Shown piece after piece: positions 14,955 to 22,538 of a stretch of 22,538 nucleotides of DNA (within the stretch, counting starts at the first letter, position 1; each line of letters opens with the position of its first letter). The notes beneath the pieces were generated by a model. It was given only the letters and a program-made list of their open reading frames with translations. It was not told the DNA's origin and made no database searches. The position numbers and the translations under genes were made by a program. The stretch is from an uncultured Spirochaetales bacterium (GTDB taxonomy: Bacteria; Spirochaetota; Spirochaetia; Sphaerochaetales; Sphaerochaetaceae), in assembly GCA_937902565.1 (NCBI GenBank), contig CALFMX010000076.1:1-22538 (forward strand). Direction: 5' to 3'.

Positions 14955-14967
14955 ATACATCATGTAT
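14955..14967. promoter_or_regulatory. Perfect 13-base dyad in the divergent intergenic region
   Basis: ATACAT-C-ATGTAT is a perfect palindrome around one central base, lying about 33 bases upstream of the -35 box of the iron-type transporter promoter and about 43 bases behind the NSS promoter. Its place suits a shared regulator site. It does not match a classical Fur box. The 245-base region 14819-15063 otherwise holds the two promoters and a short direct repeat (AAAAAGT twice near 14914-14929). Confidence 0.3.
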
Positions 14968-14999
14968 TTTCTTGTCTTTGTTCTGGACATCGCTTTTGT

Positions 15000-15028
15000 T
15001 TGACACCGCTATGGGCGCGTGTTATGGT
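15000..15028 (+). promoter_or_regulatory. Promoter of the ferric-iron-type ABC transporter operon
   Basis: A perfect -35 TTGACA (15000-15005) is followed after 17 bases by TATGGT (15023-15028), preceded by TGT as an extended -10. The start near 15035 leaves a leader of about 29 bases containing the GGAGGAAGG ribosome site. Confidence 0.6.
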
Positions 15029-15063
15029 TTTTTAACTATCCGATCTAAAAAATGGAGGAAGGT

Positions 15064-16065
15064 ATGAAACTGAAGAAAACCATGATGGTTCTCGCTTTGG
15101 TTCTTGTCATCACGGGTATGGTCTTTGCTGCAGGCAAGACGGAGACAGTTGAAGAAGTAACTTCAAAAAAGGTCTCCCTCTATGCAAATATCACGGCTAT
15201 CGAGCCGATTCTGGAGCACTACAACAAGACCACCGGGTCAGAGGTCGAGTATACACGCCTCTCCACAGCCCGCTATGTATCGACAATCCTCACCGAGGTG
15301 GAGGCGAAGAAGCTTACCGCCGATGTGGTGCAGGGTCCGCTGCCGATCCTGGAGATTCTGCGTGACCAGGGGGTCTTGGCAAAGTACGAGGCCAAGTCTG
15401 CCGCCGACTACCCTGATTGGGCGAAGAAGGATGGCATCTACCTCTTTGGCATCGAGTATGTCGGTCTGATCTACAACACCGATCTTGTAACGCCCGAGGA
15501 GGCGCCCAAGCGCTACCAGGACCTTGCCGACCCGAAGTGGAAGGGCCACATCGTCATGGCCGACCCGGGAACCCACGCCACCACCATCAGCTGGCTCGTC
15601 GGCTTGAAGGAGAACGTCTTTGCCAGCGAAGCTGAGTGGAGAACCTTCCTTGCCGGCCTTGCCGCCAATGAGCCGATGTTCGTCGCCTCCTTCGGCCCGA
15701 CCCCTGCGCCCTTGGCCAGTGGCGAGAAGAAGATTGGCATCTCGATGCCCAAGTACATCGTGACCCACGCCCCGGCACCGCTCGATTACGCCAAGATCTC
15801 CCCGATGCTCGGCTCGCCGCGTGCCATCGCGCTCACCAAGGGAGCTCCGAACCCCCGTGGTGCGGAGCAGTTCCTCGAGTACTGGCTCGATACCGATGCC
15901 GCCGGCCGCTTGGCCAACGATGTCGGTGAGTACGTCATTGCACCGGGTGTCTATCCCCCGATTGACGGAATCAGCGATATCGAGGTCATTCCCATCCGTG
16001 AGCTCTCAGACGATGAGCTACAGAAGTGGGGCGCGGAGTTCGACAAGATCTTCTCGCTGAAGTAA
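15064..16065 (+). CDS. ABC transporter substrate-binding protein, ferric-iron type
   Basis: The 333-residue protein is exported by a Sec signal peptide (MKLKKTMMVLALVLVITGMVFA, cut near residue 22-23) and has no lipobox. The mature part is a family-1/type II binding protein of the FbpA/AfuA group: VSLYANITAIEPILEHY at the start, ADVVQGPLPILEIL, the recurrent AP-KRYQDLADPKWKGHI segment and GAPNPRGAEQFLEYWL in the last third. These features are shared by binding proteins for Fe3+, 2-aminoethylphosphonate and thiamine, so the ligand is not settled; iron is the default for this operon layout. ATG 15064 directly follows GGAGGAAGGT. It is the first gene of a three-gene operon. Confidence 0.88.
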   Translation: MKLKKTMMVLALVLVITGMVFAAGKTETVEEVTSKKVSLYANITAIEPILEHYNKTTGSEVEYTRLSTARYVSTILTEVEAKKLTADVVQGPLPILEILRDQGVLAKYEAKSAADYPDWAKKDGIYLFGIEYVGLIYNTDLVTPEEAPKRYQDLADPKWKGHIVMADPGTHATTISWLVGLKENVFASEAEWRTFLAGLAANEPMFVASFGPTPAPLASGEKKIGISMPKYIVTHAPAPLDYAKISPMLGSPRAIALTKGAPNPRGAEQFLEYWLDTDAAGRLANDVGEYVIAPGVYPPIDGISDIEVIPIRELSDDELQKWGAEFDKIFSLK

Positions 16066-16093
16066 GCACACATATATGCAGGCAAGGTAGACG

Positions 16094-17176
16094 ATGGAAA
16101 TCAAGATCAGAGGATTGAAGAAGCGTTACTATAGTGAGGGAAAGGTGATCAACGCCCTCGATGGGGTGGACCTCGATATCGAGGCTAACAAGATCTTTAC
16201 CCTGCTCGGCCCCTCGGGCTGTGGCAAGACGACCCTGCTCAGGTGCATTGTCGGCCTGGAGACCCCCGATGAGGGGGAGATCCAGATCGGCGATACCATC
16301 GTGTGGTCGAAGGAGAAGGGCATCTACGTTCCCACCGAGAAGCGACAACTGGGGATGGTCTTCCAGACCTACGCCATCTGGCCCCACATGAACGTCTTCA
16401 ACAACGTCGCCTACCCCCTGCAGAATATGAAGCTGCCCAAGGCGGAGATAGCCGCCCGGGTGGCCAAGACCCTGAAGTTCGTGCAGTTGGAGGGGTTCGA
16501 GAGTCGCCCCTCCACCCGCCTCTCCGGTGGCCAGCAGCAGCGCGTTGCCCTCGCTCGCGCCCTGGTTGCCGAACCGAAGGTGATCCTCTTTGACGAACCG
16601 CTCTCAAACCTCGATGCAAAGCTGCGCGAGGAGACGCGCAAGGAGCTCAAGACCTTCTTGGGCGACCTTGGTATCACCGCAGTCTACGTCACCCACGACC
16701 GGGTTGAGGCCCTGGCCCTCTCGGACACCATCGGTGTGATGAATGCGGGCCATATTGTCGAGCTGGGCAGCCCGAAGAAGATCTACTTCGATGCAGACCA
16801 CCAGTTTGTCGCTGACTTCATCGGGCGGGCAAACCTCATCCCTGCCACGATCACGGAGCAGGGCGAAGCGTACACATTCGTCGATACGGCAGTGGGCCCG
16901 ATACGCTGCCAGAAGCGCAGCTTCGCCCCCGATGATGAGCTCGTCCTCTGCCTGAGGCCGGAGTTCATCGAATTCGGGAAGGTCGAGGGCGATGATGTGA
17001 ACCACCTCGATGGGACCATCTCTCAGATGAGCTTTGTCGGGGAGATGTACGAGACTGAAGTCGACGTCAACGGAATCCGGATCATGACCAAGCTCGATCC
17101 GATGACCCGGTACAACGAGGGTGACCGTGTTACCCTGAACGTGAAGGCCGAGCAATGCCTGCTCGTCTCGAAGTAG
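16094..17176 (+). CDS. ABC transporter ATP-binding protein, ferric-iron/spermidine type
   Basis: The 360-residue cytoplasmic ATPase drives the import system. Residues 1-240 are the ATPase: Walker [10 protein letters not shown] with Lys45, Q-loop [19 protein letters not shown], signature [15 protein letters not shown], Walker [13 protein letters not shown] and switch [10 protein letters not shown]. The C-terminal 120 residues form the TOBE/OB-type regulatory region found in the FbpC/PotA/MalK group, ending in [11 protein letters not shown]. It starts 28 bases after the binding-protein gene with an AAGG site and ends ten bases before the permease gene. Substrate identity follows the binding protein and is uncertain. 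Confidence 0.92.
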   Translation: MEIKIRGLKKRYYSEGKVINALDGVDLDIEANKIFTLLGPSGCGKTTLLRCIVGLETPDEGEIQIGDTIVWSKEKGIYVPTEKRQLGMVFQTYAIWPHMNVFNNVAYPLQNMKLPKAEIAARVAKTLKFVQLEGFESRPSTRLSGGQQQRVALARALVAEPKVILFDEPLSNLDAKLREETRKELKTFLGDLGITAVYVTHDRVEALALSDTIGVMNAGHIVELGSPKKIYFDADHQFVADFIGRANLIPATITEQGEAYTFVDTAVGPIRCQKRSFAPDDELVLCLRPEFIEFGKVEGDDVNHLDGTISQMSFVGEMYETEVDVNGIRIMTKLDPMTRYNEGDRVTLNVKAEQCLLVSK

Positions 17177-17186
17177 GGGAGGGAGC

Positions 17187-18914
17187 ATGCTGAAGAGAGA
17201 GCGGAACCTGACCTATGCCCTTATTGTTCTGGTGAGCCTGCTCACCGTTGCCCCGGTCTTGATGTTGGTTATGGGGAGCTTCTCCAATAGCCTTCACTCA
17301 TTCGGCAACTTCACCCTCAAGAAGTACATCTCCGTCTACACCGACCCGATGCTCTTCTCTGTCCTGGGCAATACTGCCATCTTTGTCGTCGGGTCGGCGG
17401 CCTTCGCCACGATCCTGGCACTCTTTCTCGCCTATCTGAATACCCGGACCGACATCCCCTTCAAGTTCCTCTTCAAGGTGCTGTCGGTCATGCCGATGAT
17501 GATTCCCCACGTCCTCTTCGGTGTCAGCTGGGCACTGCTGCTCAACCCCTCGAACGGGATCCTCAATATGTGGTTGATGCGGGCCTTCTCACTCTCATCG
17601 GCGCCCTTCAACATCTACTCCCTCCCGGGGATGGTCTTGGTCGAGGGGCTGCTGGACATGCCGATCGCCTACCTCATCATCGCTCCGGCGATGGGTTCCT
17701 TTGACGCCTCGCTCGAGGAGTCGTCGCGGGTCTTCAAGAGCGGACCGGTCAAGACGCTCATGCGGATCACCCTGCCGATCCTCAGGCCCGCCATCATGGC
17801 AGCCTTCATCCTCTGCATCGTGCGTGCCCTCGCTTCCTTTGGCGTCCCGTCGGTCCTCGGCATGCCGGGTCGCGTCTATGTGCTCAGCACCTTCATCTAC
17901 CGGGTCATCACCGTAAGCCTGATCGCCGACTACGGCAAGGCGGCGGCGATCGGGATGAGCATCCTGGTCATCTCAGTGGGCTTGATCTACGTCTACCGCT
18001 ACTTCACCAGGGCCAGCGACAAGTTCGTGACCGTCAGCAGCCGTGGTTTCAAGCCATCGGTGGTCCAGCTGCGCAAGGGGAAAATCCCCCTGTTCATCAT
18101 CCTGCTCTTGATCTCCTTCATCCTCATCGTCCTGCCGGTCCTTGTCCTCCTCTACACCTCGCTCGTCCCCTATGTGATGGTGCCGGGCAAACAGGCATTC
18201 GCGGCGATGAGCCTGCAGAACTGGCGGGTGGTCATCAAGGATCCAATCTCCCTGCGCTCGTTGAAGAACAGCCTCTTCCTCTGTCTCGTGGGGGCGACAG
18301 TGGGGACCTTCCTCTCCGTCCTCGTCGCCTATGTCATCGTCAAGATCAAGAGCAAGGCATCGGGGTTCTTGGAGTCGATCAGCTTCCTCTCCTTCTCGTT
18401 CCCGGGTATCGTCATCGGTATCGGCTTCATGTGGTACTTTGTCCGCACCCCGATCTATGCCACGATCTGGGCGCTCTTCTTCAGTTACGTCGCCACCTAC
18501 CTGCCCTACGGCATCAGGCCGATGACCAGTGCGTTTGTGCAGATCCACGGCAGCCTGGAGGAGTCCTCCCTGGTCTGTGGGGCCTCCTTCGCGACGACGA
18601 TGCGCCGCATCGTCATCCCGCTGCTGGTACCGGGCATCGTCTCCAGCTGGGTGTTGCTCGCCACGATGTTCTTCCGCGAGCTCTCCCTCTCGGCTGTTCT
18701 CAGCCGTCCGGGCACCGAGGTGCTTGCCATCCAGATCCTCCGCTTCAGCGAGGATGGGCAGTGGGGCCGCCTCTCGGCCCTCGGCCTGATCATGATCGCG
18801 ATCTCGATCATCATGGTCGCCGGGGTCAACATCCTTGGCGCTCGCTTCAAGCCGGGAGAGGTGAGGGAGAAGCGGGTCAAGGTCGAATCACAACCGCTCA
18901 AGGCGACCAGCTGA
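17187..18914 (+). CDS. ABC transporter permease, fused two-domain, ferric-iron type
   Basis: The 575-residue inner-membrane protein contains two homologous permease units in one chain, as in FbpB/AfuB, so it can form the whole channel alone. About twelve hydrophobic segments are visible. Each half has its own coupling (EAA) loop: SLEESSRVFKSGPVKTLMRI followed by LPILRPA near residues 174-200, and SLEESSLVCGASFATTMRRI followed by IPLLVPG near residues 455-480. A cytoplasmic basic linker near residues 275-305 joins the halves. GGGAGG just upstream supports ATG 17187. It is the last gene of the operon and a terminator follows 22 bases after the stop. Confidence 0.92.
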   Translation: MLKRERNLTYALIVLVSLLTVAPVLMLVMGSFSNSLHSFGNFTLKKYISVYTDPMLFSVLGNTAIFVVGSAAFATILALFLAYLNTRTDIPFKFLFKVLSVMPMMIPHVLFGVSWALLLNPSNGILNMWLMRAFSLSSAPFNIYSLPGMVLVEGLLDMPIAYLIIAPAMGSFDASLEESSRVFKSGPVKTLMRITLPILRPAIMAAFILCIVRALASFGVPSVLGMPGRVYVLSTFIYRVITVSLIADYGKAAAIGMSILVISVGLIYVYRYFTRASDKFVTVSSRGFKPSVVQLRKGKIPLFIILLLISFILIVLPVLVLLYTSLVPYVMVPGKQAFAAMSLQNWRVVIKDPISLRSLKNSLFLCLVGATVGTFLSVLVAYVIVKIKSKASGFLESISFLSFSFPGIVIGIGFMWYFVRTPIYATIWALFFSYVATYLPYGIRPMTSAFVQIHGSLEESSLVCGASFATTMRRIVIPLLVPGIVSSWVLLATMFFRELSLSAVLSRPGTEVLAIQILRFSEDGQWGRLSALGLIMIAISIIMVAGVNILGARFKPGEVREKRVKVESQPLKATS

Positions 18915-18936
18915 CCCGTATATCGACGTTTCATAC

Positions 18937-18968
18937 CACCACCGAGGATGTTCCCCGGTGGTGTTTTC
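18937..18968 (+). terminator. Rho-independent terminator of the iron-type transporter operon
   Basis: CACCACCG (18937-18944) pairs with CGGTGGTG (18956-18963), extended by a GG/CC pair across one mismatch, with loop ATGTT, and is followed by TTTTC. It lies 22 bases after the permease stop. Confidence 0.8.
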
Positions 18969-19001
18969 TTCTGTACCCATGTTCGATTTTCTGTCACTGC
19001 G

Positions 19002-19030
19002 TTGACAATAGACGCATACAACGGCAAGAT
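19002..19030 (+). promoter_or_regulatory. Possible promoter of the glyA-gcv operon
   Basis: A perfect TTGACA (19002-19007) lies after the terminator and before glyA, but the hexamer 17 bases on (CAAGAT, 19025-19030) is a weak -10. The leader is too short for a glycine riboswitch of usual size. Confidence 0.35.
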
Positions 19031-19066
19031 ATGCCAAATACTATTGAGCAAACATGAGGTGACAAG

Positions 19067-20578
19067 ATGGCAAAAGAGAGTGCATTGAACGCATATTTGG
19101 CCCGTGGAACGCAGATTGAAGCCGCAATGGTCTCCTATACCGCTGCGCTTGACCAGATAGCAGCAGTCGATGGTGAAGTGGCAAAGCGGATTGTCAATGA
19201 GCTGGCCGACCAGCGCAGTCACCTCAAACTCATCGCCAGCGAGAACTTCTCCTCGATGGCCACCCAGCTCGCCATGGGGAACCTCCTCACTGACAAGTAC
19301 AGCGAGGGGTACCCCTACCATCGCTTCTACGCCGGCTGTGAGAACGTTGATGCGATCGAGGCACTCGCCTGCCAGTACGCCAAGGAGCTCTTCGGTGCCC
19401 AGCACGCCTATGTGCAGCCCCATAGCGGAGCGGATGCAAACCTCGTTGCCTACTGGGCGATCCTCAGTACCCGTATCCAGGTTCCCGCCCTCGCCGAGAT
19501 GGGCATCACCAATCCTTCGGACCTGAGCCGGGAGGATTGGGATAGAATTAGGGAGAAGATGGGAAACCAACGCCTCCTGGCCCTGGATTACTACAGTGGG
19601 GGCCACCTCACCCACGGCTATCGGCAGAACGTCTCGGCTCAGATGTTCGATGCATACAGCTACAGCGTCAACAAGGAGACGGGGCTGCTCGACTACGATG
19701 AGATCGAGCGCCTTGCCAACAAGATCAAGCCCTTGATCCTGCTAGCCGGCTACTCCGCCTACCCGCGCACGATCAACTTCAAGCGGATGAGTGAAATTGC
19801 CAAGAGTGTCGGCGCTGTCTTCATGGTCGATATGGCCCACTTTGCCGGTCTGGTGGCAGGCAAGGTCTTCACCGGGGAGAACAACCCCGTCCTGTGGGCC
19901 GATGTGGTGACCACCACCACCCACAAGACGCTGAGAGGACCGCGGGGCGGCATGGTGCTCGCTACCGAGGAGTTTGCCGAGAGCCTCGACAAGGGGTGCC
20001 CGATCATTCTCGGTGGACCGCTTCCCCACGTCATGGCCGCCAAGGCGATTGCGTTGAAGGAGGCGCTCGACCCGTCGTTTGAAGTGTATGCCAAGCAGAT
20101 CGTTGCAAACTCGAAGGCGCTGGCCGCGGCCTGTATCAAGGAGGGCATCACGGTAGCCACCGGAGGCAGTGACAACCACCTCATGCTTCTCGATGTGCGC
20201 TCCTTCGGCCTCAACGGCCGGCAGGCCGAGGGTGCCCTCAGGGAGTGTGGTGTGACGCTCAACCGCAACTCGCTACCCTTTGACCCCAACGGGCCCTGGT
20301 ACACCAGTGGACTGAGGATCGGTACACCGGCGCTCACCACCTTGGGGATGGGGACCGGTGAGATGGAGGAGGTGGCAGCCATCATCGCCCTGGTACTCAA
20401 CAACACCAAGGCAGCAATCCTGACGAAGGGGGCGAACGCAGGAAAACCGAGCAAGGCGAAGACCGTGACCGATGAGGCTGTGCGTGATGAGGCGAGAAGG
20501 CGAGTGGTGGCACTGCTCGACCGCTTCCCCCTCTATCCTGAGCTGGATCTGCCCTTCCTGCAGGCCCATTTCAGCTGA
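19067..20578 (+). CDS. glyA: Serine hydroxymethyltransferase, long form
   Basis: The PLP enzyme interconverts serine and glycine while passing a one-carbon unit to tetrahydrofolate. Key features are YAGCENVDAIEALA, the PLP-phosphate region HSGADANLVAYWA, SGGHLTHG, VDMAHFAGLVAG and the Schiff-base Lys287 in TTTTHKTLRGPRGG. At 503 residues it is about 85 longer than the E. coli enzyme. Roughly 25-45 extra residues lie at the N-terminus, and an insertion follows ILSTRIQVPALAEMG (the NPSDLSREDWDRIREKMGN stretch) before the SGGHLTHG motif. Similar long forms are known in chlamydiae and spirochaetes. GAGGTG five bases upstream supports ATG 19067. It heads an operon with the glycine cleavage genes, so both glycine routes to one-carbon units are expressed together. 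Confidence 0.96.
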   Translation: MAKESALNAYLARGTQIEAAMVSYTAALDQIAAVDGEVAKRIVNELADQRSHLKLIASENFSSMATQLAMGNLLTDKYSEGYPYHRFYAGCENVDAIEALACQYAKELFGAQHAYVQPHSGADANLVAYWAILSTRIQVPALAEMGITNPSDLSREDWDRIREKMGNQRLLALDYYSGGHLTHGYRQNVSAQMFDAYSYSVNKETGLLDYDEIERLANKIKPLILLAGYSAYPRTINFKRMSEIAKSVGAVFMVDMAHFAGLVAGKVFTGENNPVLWADVVTTTTHKTLRGPRGGMVLATEEFAESLDKGCPIILGGPLPHVMAAKAIALKEALDPSFEVYAKQIVANSKALAAACIKEGITVATGGSDNHLMLLDVRSFGLNGRQAEGALRECGVTLNRNSLPFDPNGPWYTSGLRIGTPALTTLGMGTGEMEEVAAIIALVLNNTKAAILTKGANAGKPSKAKTVTDEAVRDEARRRVVALLDRFPLYPELDLPFLQAHFS

Positions 20579-20633
20579 TACTATACAACAGCGGTGGCTG
20601 ATGGTAGCATTGACGATGGTTGGAGGTGACCGA

Positions 20634-21017
20634 ATGAGCAAGATTTTGGAGACGCTACGCTATAGCAAAGAGCACGAATGGGTCCGCATCGAGGGTGAGA
20701 AGGCGTACGTAGGCATCACCGACCACGCCCAGGCTGAGCTTGGGGAGATTGTCTATGTCGAGCTCCCCCCGCTCGGTGAACGCTATGAGCAGGGTGATGA
20801 GATCGCCACGGTCGAGAGCGTCAAGGCGGCCAGTGCGATCATCAACCCCATCGAGGGGACGGTCAGCCTGGTCAATGAGGAGCTTGATGGCTCGCCTGAG
20901 CTGATCAACGAGGATTGCTATGCAAACCACCTCTATGTGCTGAGCCCCTTTGCCCCGGAGGGCGTAGGTGGCTTGCTCAACGCGTCAGAGTATGCTGATT
21001 TTCTTGCCACACTATGA
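20634..21017 (+). CDS. gcvH: Glycine cleavage system H protein
   Basis: The 127-residue shuttle protein carries the aminomethyl group of glycine on a lipoyl arm between the P, T and L proteins. The lipoylation site is Lys64 in ATVESVKAASAI. Other conserved parts are YSKEHEWVRIEG, VGITDHAQAELGEIVYVELP and ELDGSPELINEDCYANHL. ATG 20634 is set by the strong GGAGGTG site upstream and the usual N-terminus; a longer in-frame extension overlapping glyA is ignored. It follows glyA by 55 bases and precedes gcvPA. Confidence 0.97.
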   Translation: MSKILETLRYSKEHEWVRIEGEKAYVGITDHAQAELGEIVYVELPPLGERYEQGDEIATVESVKAASAIINPIEGTVSLVNEELDGSPELINEDCYANHLYVLSPFAPEGVGGLLNASEYADFLATL

Positions 21018-21026
21018 TTGATCTAC

Positions 21027-21056
21027 CTGCTGCCGCCTTGTAATGGGCGGCAGTAG
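21027..21056 (+). other. Intercistronic hairpin between gcvH and gcvPA
   Basis: CTGCTGCCGCC (21027-21037) pairs with GGCGGCAGTAG (21046-21056) over 11 base pairs, including one G-U, around an eight-base loop. No T run follows, so it is unlikely to be a terminator. It may act as an mRNA stability or processing element. Confidence 0.55.
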
Positions 21057-21081
21057 TCTGTCCACGTACCTGGAGGTACCC

Positions 21082-22437
21082 ATGATATACCCCTATATTC
21101 CCCATACCGATGCAGACCGGCGCATGATGCTGGAAGCCATCGGGGTCGAGAGTATTGATGAACTCTTCAGCGATTTGGGAGCCGACCTGCAGCTCGAGGA
21201 TTCAGTTCCGATCAGCCACGGGAGGACCGAGGACGAGGTGCAGCGGATGATCGACTCGATCGCCCAGCGCAATATCCGGGGCATCCCGTTCTTGGGCTGT
21301 GGATGCTACGACCACATTATCCCTGCCACCGTCAAGGCGCTCTCCTCACTGCCCTCCTTTGTCACCACCTATACTCCCTACCAGGCGGAGATGAGCCAGG
21401 GCCTGCTCCAGGCCATCTATGAGTTCCAATCGATGATCTGTGAGATTACCGGCCTCGATGTTGCCAACGCCTCCCTCTACGATGGGGCCAATGCCGCAGC
21501 CGAGGCGGCGAGCCTGATGATCGAGGCAAAGAAACAGTCTTCGGTGGTCCTCGTCAGCGAGACGATCCACCCCTTCGCCCTGAAGGTCCTGGAAACCTGG
21601 GCTCATGGGACCGAATACTCGATCAAGCTGGTTCCCGAGAGGGAGGGGATCGCAGACTTTGACCAATTTCAGAGCCTTCTCGACTCCCAGGTCGCCGGTC
21701 TGATCGTCCAGAGTCCCAACCGCTACGGTCTCTTGGAGGATTACACCTCCATCGCTGACCTGCTCCACGCCAATGGGTCGCTTCTGGCCATCAGTGCCGA
21801 TCCCCTCTCGCTGGCTATCCAGCGAAGCCCGGCGGAGTGGGGTGCCGACATCGCCATCGGCGATACCCAGGCCCTGGGCCTGCCACTCGCCTTTGGCGGC
21901 CCCTCCTGTGGCTATATGGCGGTGACCAAGGCCCTGCTGAGAATGATCCCCGGTCGGGTGGTGGGAGCCACCGTGGACAAGGAGGGCAGGCGTGGCTATA
22001 CGCTGACGCTCCAGACACGCGAGCAGCACATCAAACGCGAACGGGCTACGAGCAACATCTGCTCCAACCAGTCCCTTGCCGCCCTGATGACCACCATCCA
22101 CCTCTCCAGCCTCGGATGGGGAGGGATGGTCGAGGCAGCCCAGCAGAGCTACGCAAAGGCCCACTACCTTGCCTACCACCTTGCCCAGTTGCCAGGGGTC
22201 ACCATCATTTGGGACAAGCCCTTCTGGTGTGAGTTCCCGCTGGTCTTCAACGATGCCAAGCGGATGCGGAAATTCCTGCAGGAGCTACGAAACGAGGGGA
22301 TCTTTGCCGGTGTGCGCCTCTCCAGCATGACGCGCAAGAGTTCCGATGACCTGGTCCTGCTGGTAGCAGTCACCGAGAAGAGGAGCCGTGAGGAGCTTGA
22401 GCTCTACCTCGCCGCGGCCCGGAGGGTATTGAAGTGA
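21082..22437 (+). CDS. gcvPA: Glycine dehydrogenase (decarboxylating) subunit 1
   Basis: This 451-residue protein is the N-terminal half of the split P protein, which decarboxylates glycine with PLP and loads the aminomethyl group onto GcvH. Family marks are YPYIPHTDADRRMMLEAIGV, the GCGCYDHIIPATVKAL segment, TTYTPYQAEMSQGLLQAIYEFQ, NASLYDGANAAAEA, AFGGPSCGYMA, the arm with LTLQTREQHIKRERATSNIC and NQSLAAL. The PLP lysine belongs to the other subunit. ATG 21082 is chosen because GGAGG lies five bases upstream; an upstream in-frame ATG at 21043 lies inside the hairpin. Its stop overlaps the gcvPB start. Confidence 0.96.
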   Translation: MIYPYIPHTDADRRMMLEAIGVESIDELFSDLGADLQLEDSVPISHGRTEDEVQRMIDSIAQRNIRGIPFLGCGCYDHIIPATVKALSSLPSFVTTYTPYQAEMSQGLLQAIYEFQSMICEITGLDVANASLYDGANAAAEAASLMIEAKKQSSVVLVSETIHPFALKVLETWAHGTEYSIKLVPEREGIADFDQFQSLLDSQVAGLIVQSPNRYGLLEDYTSIADLLHANGSLLAISADPLSLAIQRSPAEWGADIAIGDTQALGLPLAFGGPSCGYMAVTKALLRMIPGRVVGATVDKEGRRGYTLTLQTREQHIKRERATSNICSNQSLAALMTTIHLSSLGWGGMVEAAQQSYAKAHYLAYHLAQLPGVTIIWDKPFWCEFPLVFNDAKRMRKFLQELRNEGIFAGVRLSSMTRKSSDDLVLLVAVTEKRSREELELYLAAARRVLK

Positions 22438-22538
22438 GTGAACCATTGTTGATCGACATCTCCAAGCGGGGGCGTAAAGCGTACTGTTATCCCCCGCTCG
22501 ACCTCCCCCGGGGCTTCGACCAGGCATTGCCTGAGATT
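22434..22538 (+). CDS. gcvPB: Glycine dehydrogenase (decarboxylating) subunit 2, N-terminal fragment
   Basis: The gene starts at GTG 22434, overlapping the gcvPA stop as GTGA, and runs off the window after 35 codons. The visible part, MSEPLLIDISKRGRKAY followed by a Pro-rich segment (CYPPLDLPRG), matches the start of split P-protein subunit 2, which carries the PLP-binding lysine further on. The assignment rests on this short match and on the operon position. Confidence 0.85.
   Translation, partial: MSEPLLIDISKRGRKAYCYPPLDLPRGFDQALPEI

Noticed and set aside
14819..15063. Fur box before the iron-type transporter
   Set aside because: No sequence close to the GATAATGATAATCATTATC pattern is present. 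The only perfect dyad there is ATACATCATGTAT.
14864..15067. 67-codon plus-strand open frame in the divergent intergenic region
   Set aside because: It covers the predicted promoters of both flanking units, has no ribosome site and shows no protein-like pattern.
18969..19066. Glycine riboswitch before glyA-gcv
   Set aside because: Fewer than 100 bases lie between the terminator and glyA and I see no paired aptamer helices, so a typical glycine riboswitch does not fit.

Overview
The window is a gene-dense bacterial chromosome segment (estimated high-50s % G+C in genes, AT-rich promoters). Gene content and several family features point to a Sphaerochaeta-like member of the Spirochaetota. These features are a long-form serine hydroxymethyltransferase, a split glycine decarboxylase (gcvPA/gcvPB), Na+-coupled and ABC amino-acid transport, and signal-peptide solute-binding proteins. 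The taxonomic call is inference from gene content, not from a marker search. No phage, IS element, CRISPR array or integration scar is visible, and most of the DNA is ordinary core and transport genes.

Left part (1-6155). The 3' end of ychF converges on a minus-strand lipoprotein gene. Divergent from that is a secreted protein with two fibronectin-III-like repeats, whose best promoter places transcription start on its ATG. Next come topA, with a near-consensus promoter, and 16 bases later an unusual gene encoding a predicted PIN nuclease domain, a four-cysteine zinc ribbon, a charged coiled coil and a C-terminal membrane anchor. A perfect hairpin at 6051-6081 ends this transcription unit and also that of tRNA-Arg(CCU) and mscL on the other strand.

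Middle (6205-13439). mscL is divergent from a complete branched-chain amino-acid ABC transporter set: binding protein, hairpin terminator/attenuator, then livH, livM, livG and livF packed with overlapping or touching ends. A CBS-CBS-ACT protein follows and overlaps an Smr-domain protein whose N-terminal half carries four copies of a short aromatic motif. A bidirectional hairpin separates these from infA, which has a perfect TTGACA-17-TATAAT promoter lying against the end of the next gene, a neurotransmitter:sodium symporter family transporter.

Right part (14819-22538). A divergent intergenic region with a 13-bp perfect dyad leads to a three-gene ferric-iron-type ABC importer (binding protein, ATPase with TOBE region, fused double permease) closed by a terminator. 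The window ends in a glycine/one-carbon operon, glyA-gcvH-gcvPA-gcvPB, with gcvPB cut by the window edge. glyA stands where gcvT is often found. No gcvT is present in the window.

No gene-free stretch exceeds 300 bases. The longest are 14819-15063, 6643-6881 and 1017-1233, all divergent promoter regions. The best candidates for something undescribed are the tail-anchored PIN/zinc-ribbon protein, the Smr protein with its repeated linear motif, and the CBS-ACT protein attached to the liv operon.
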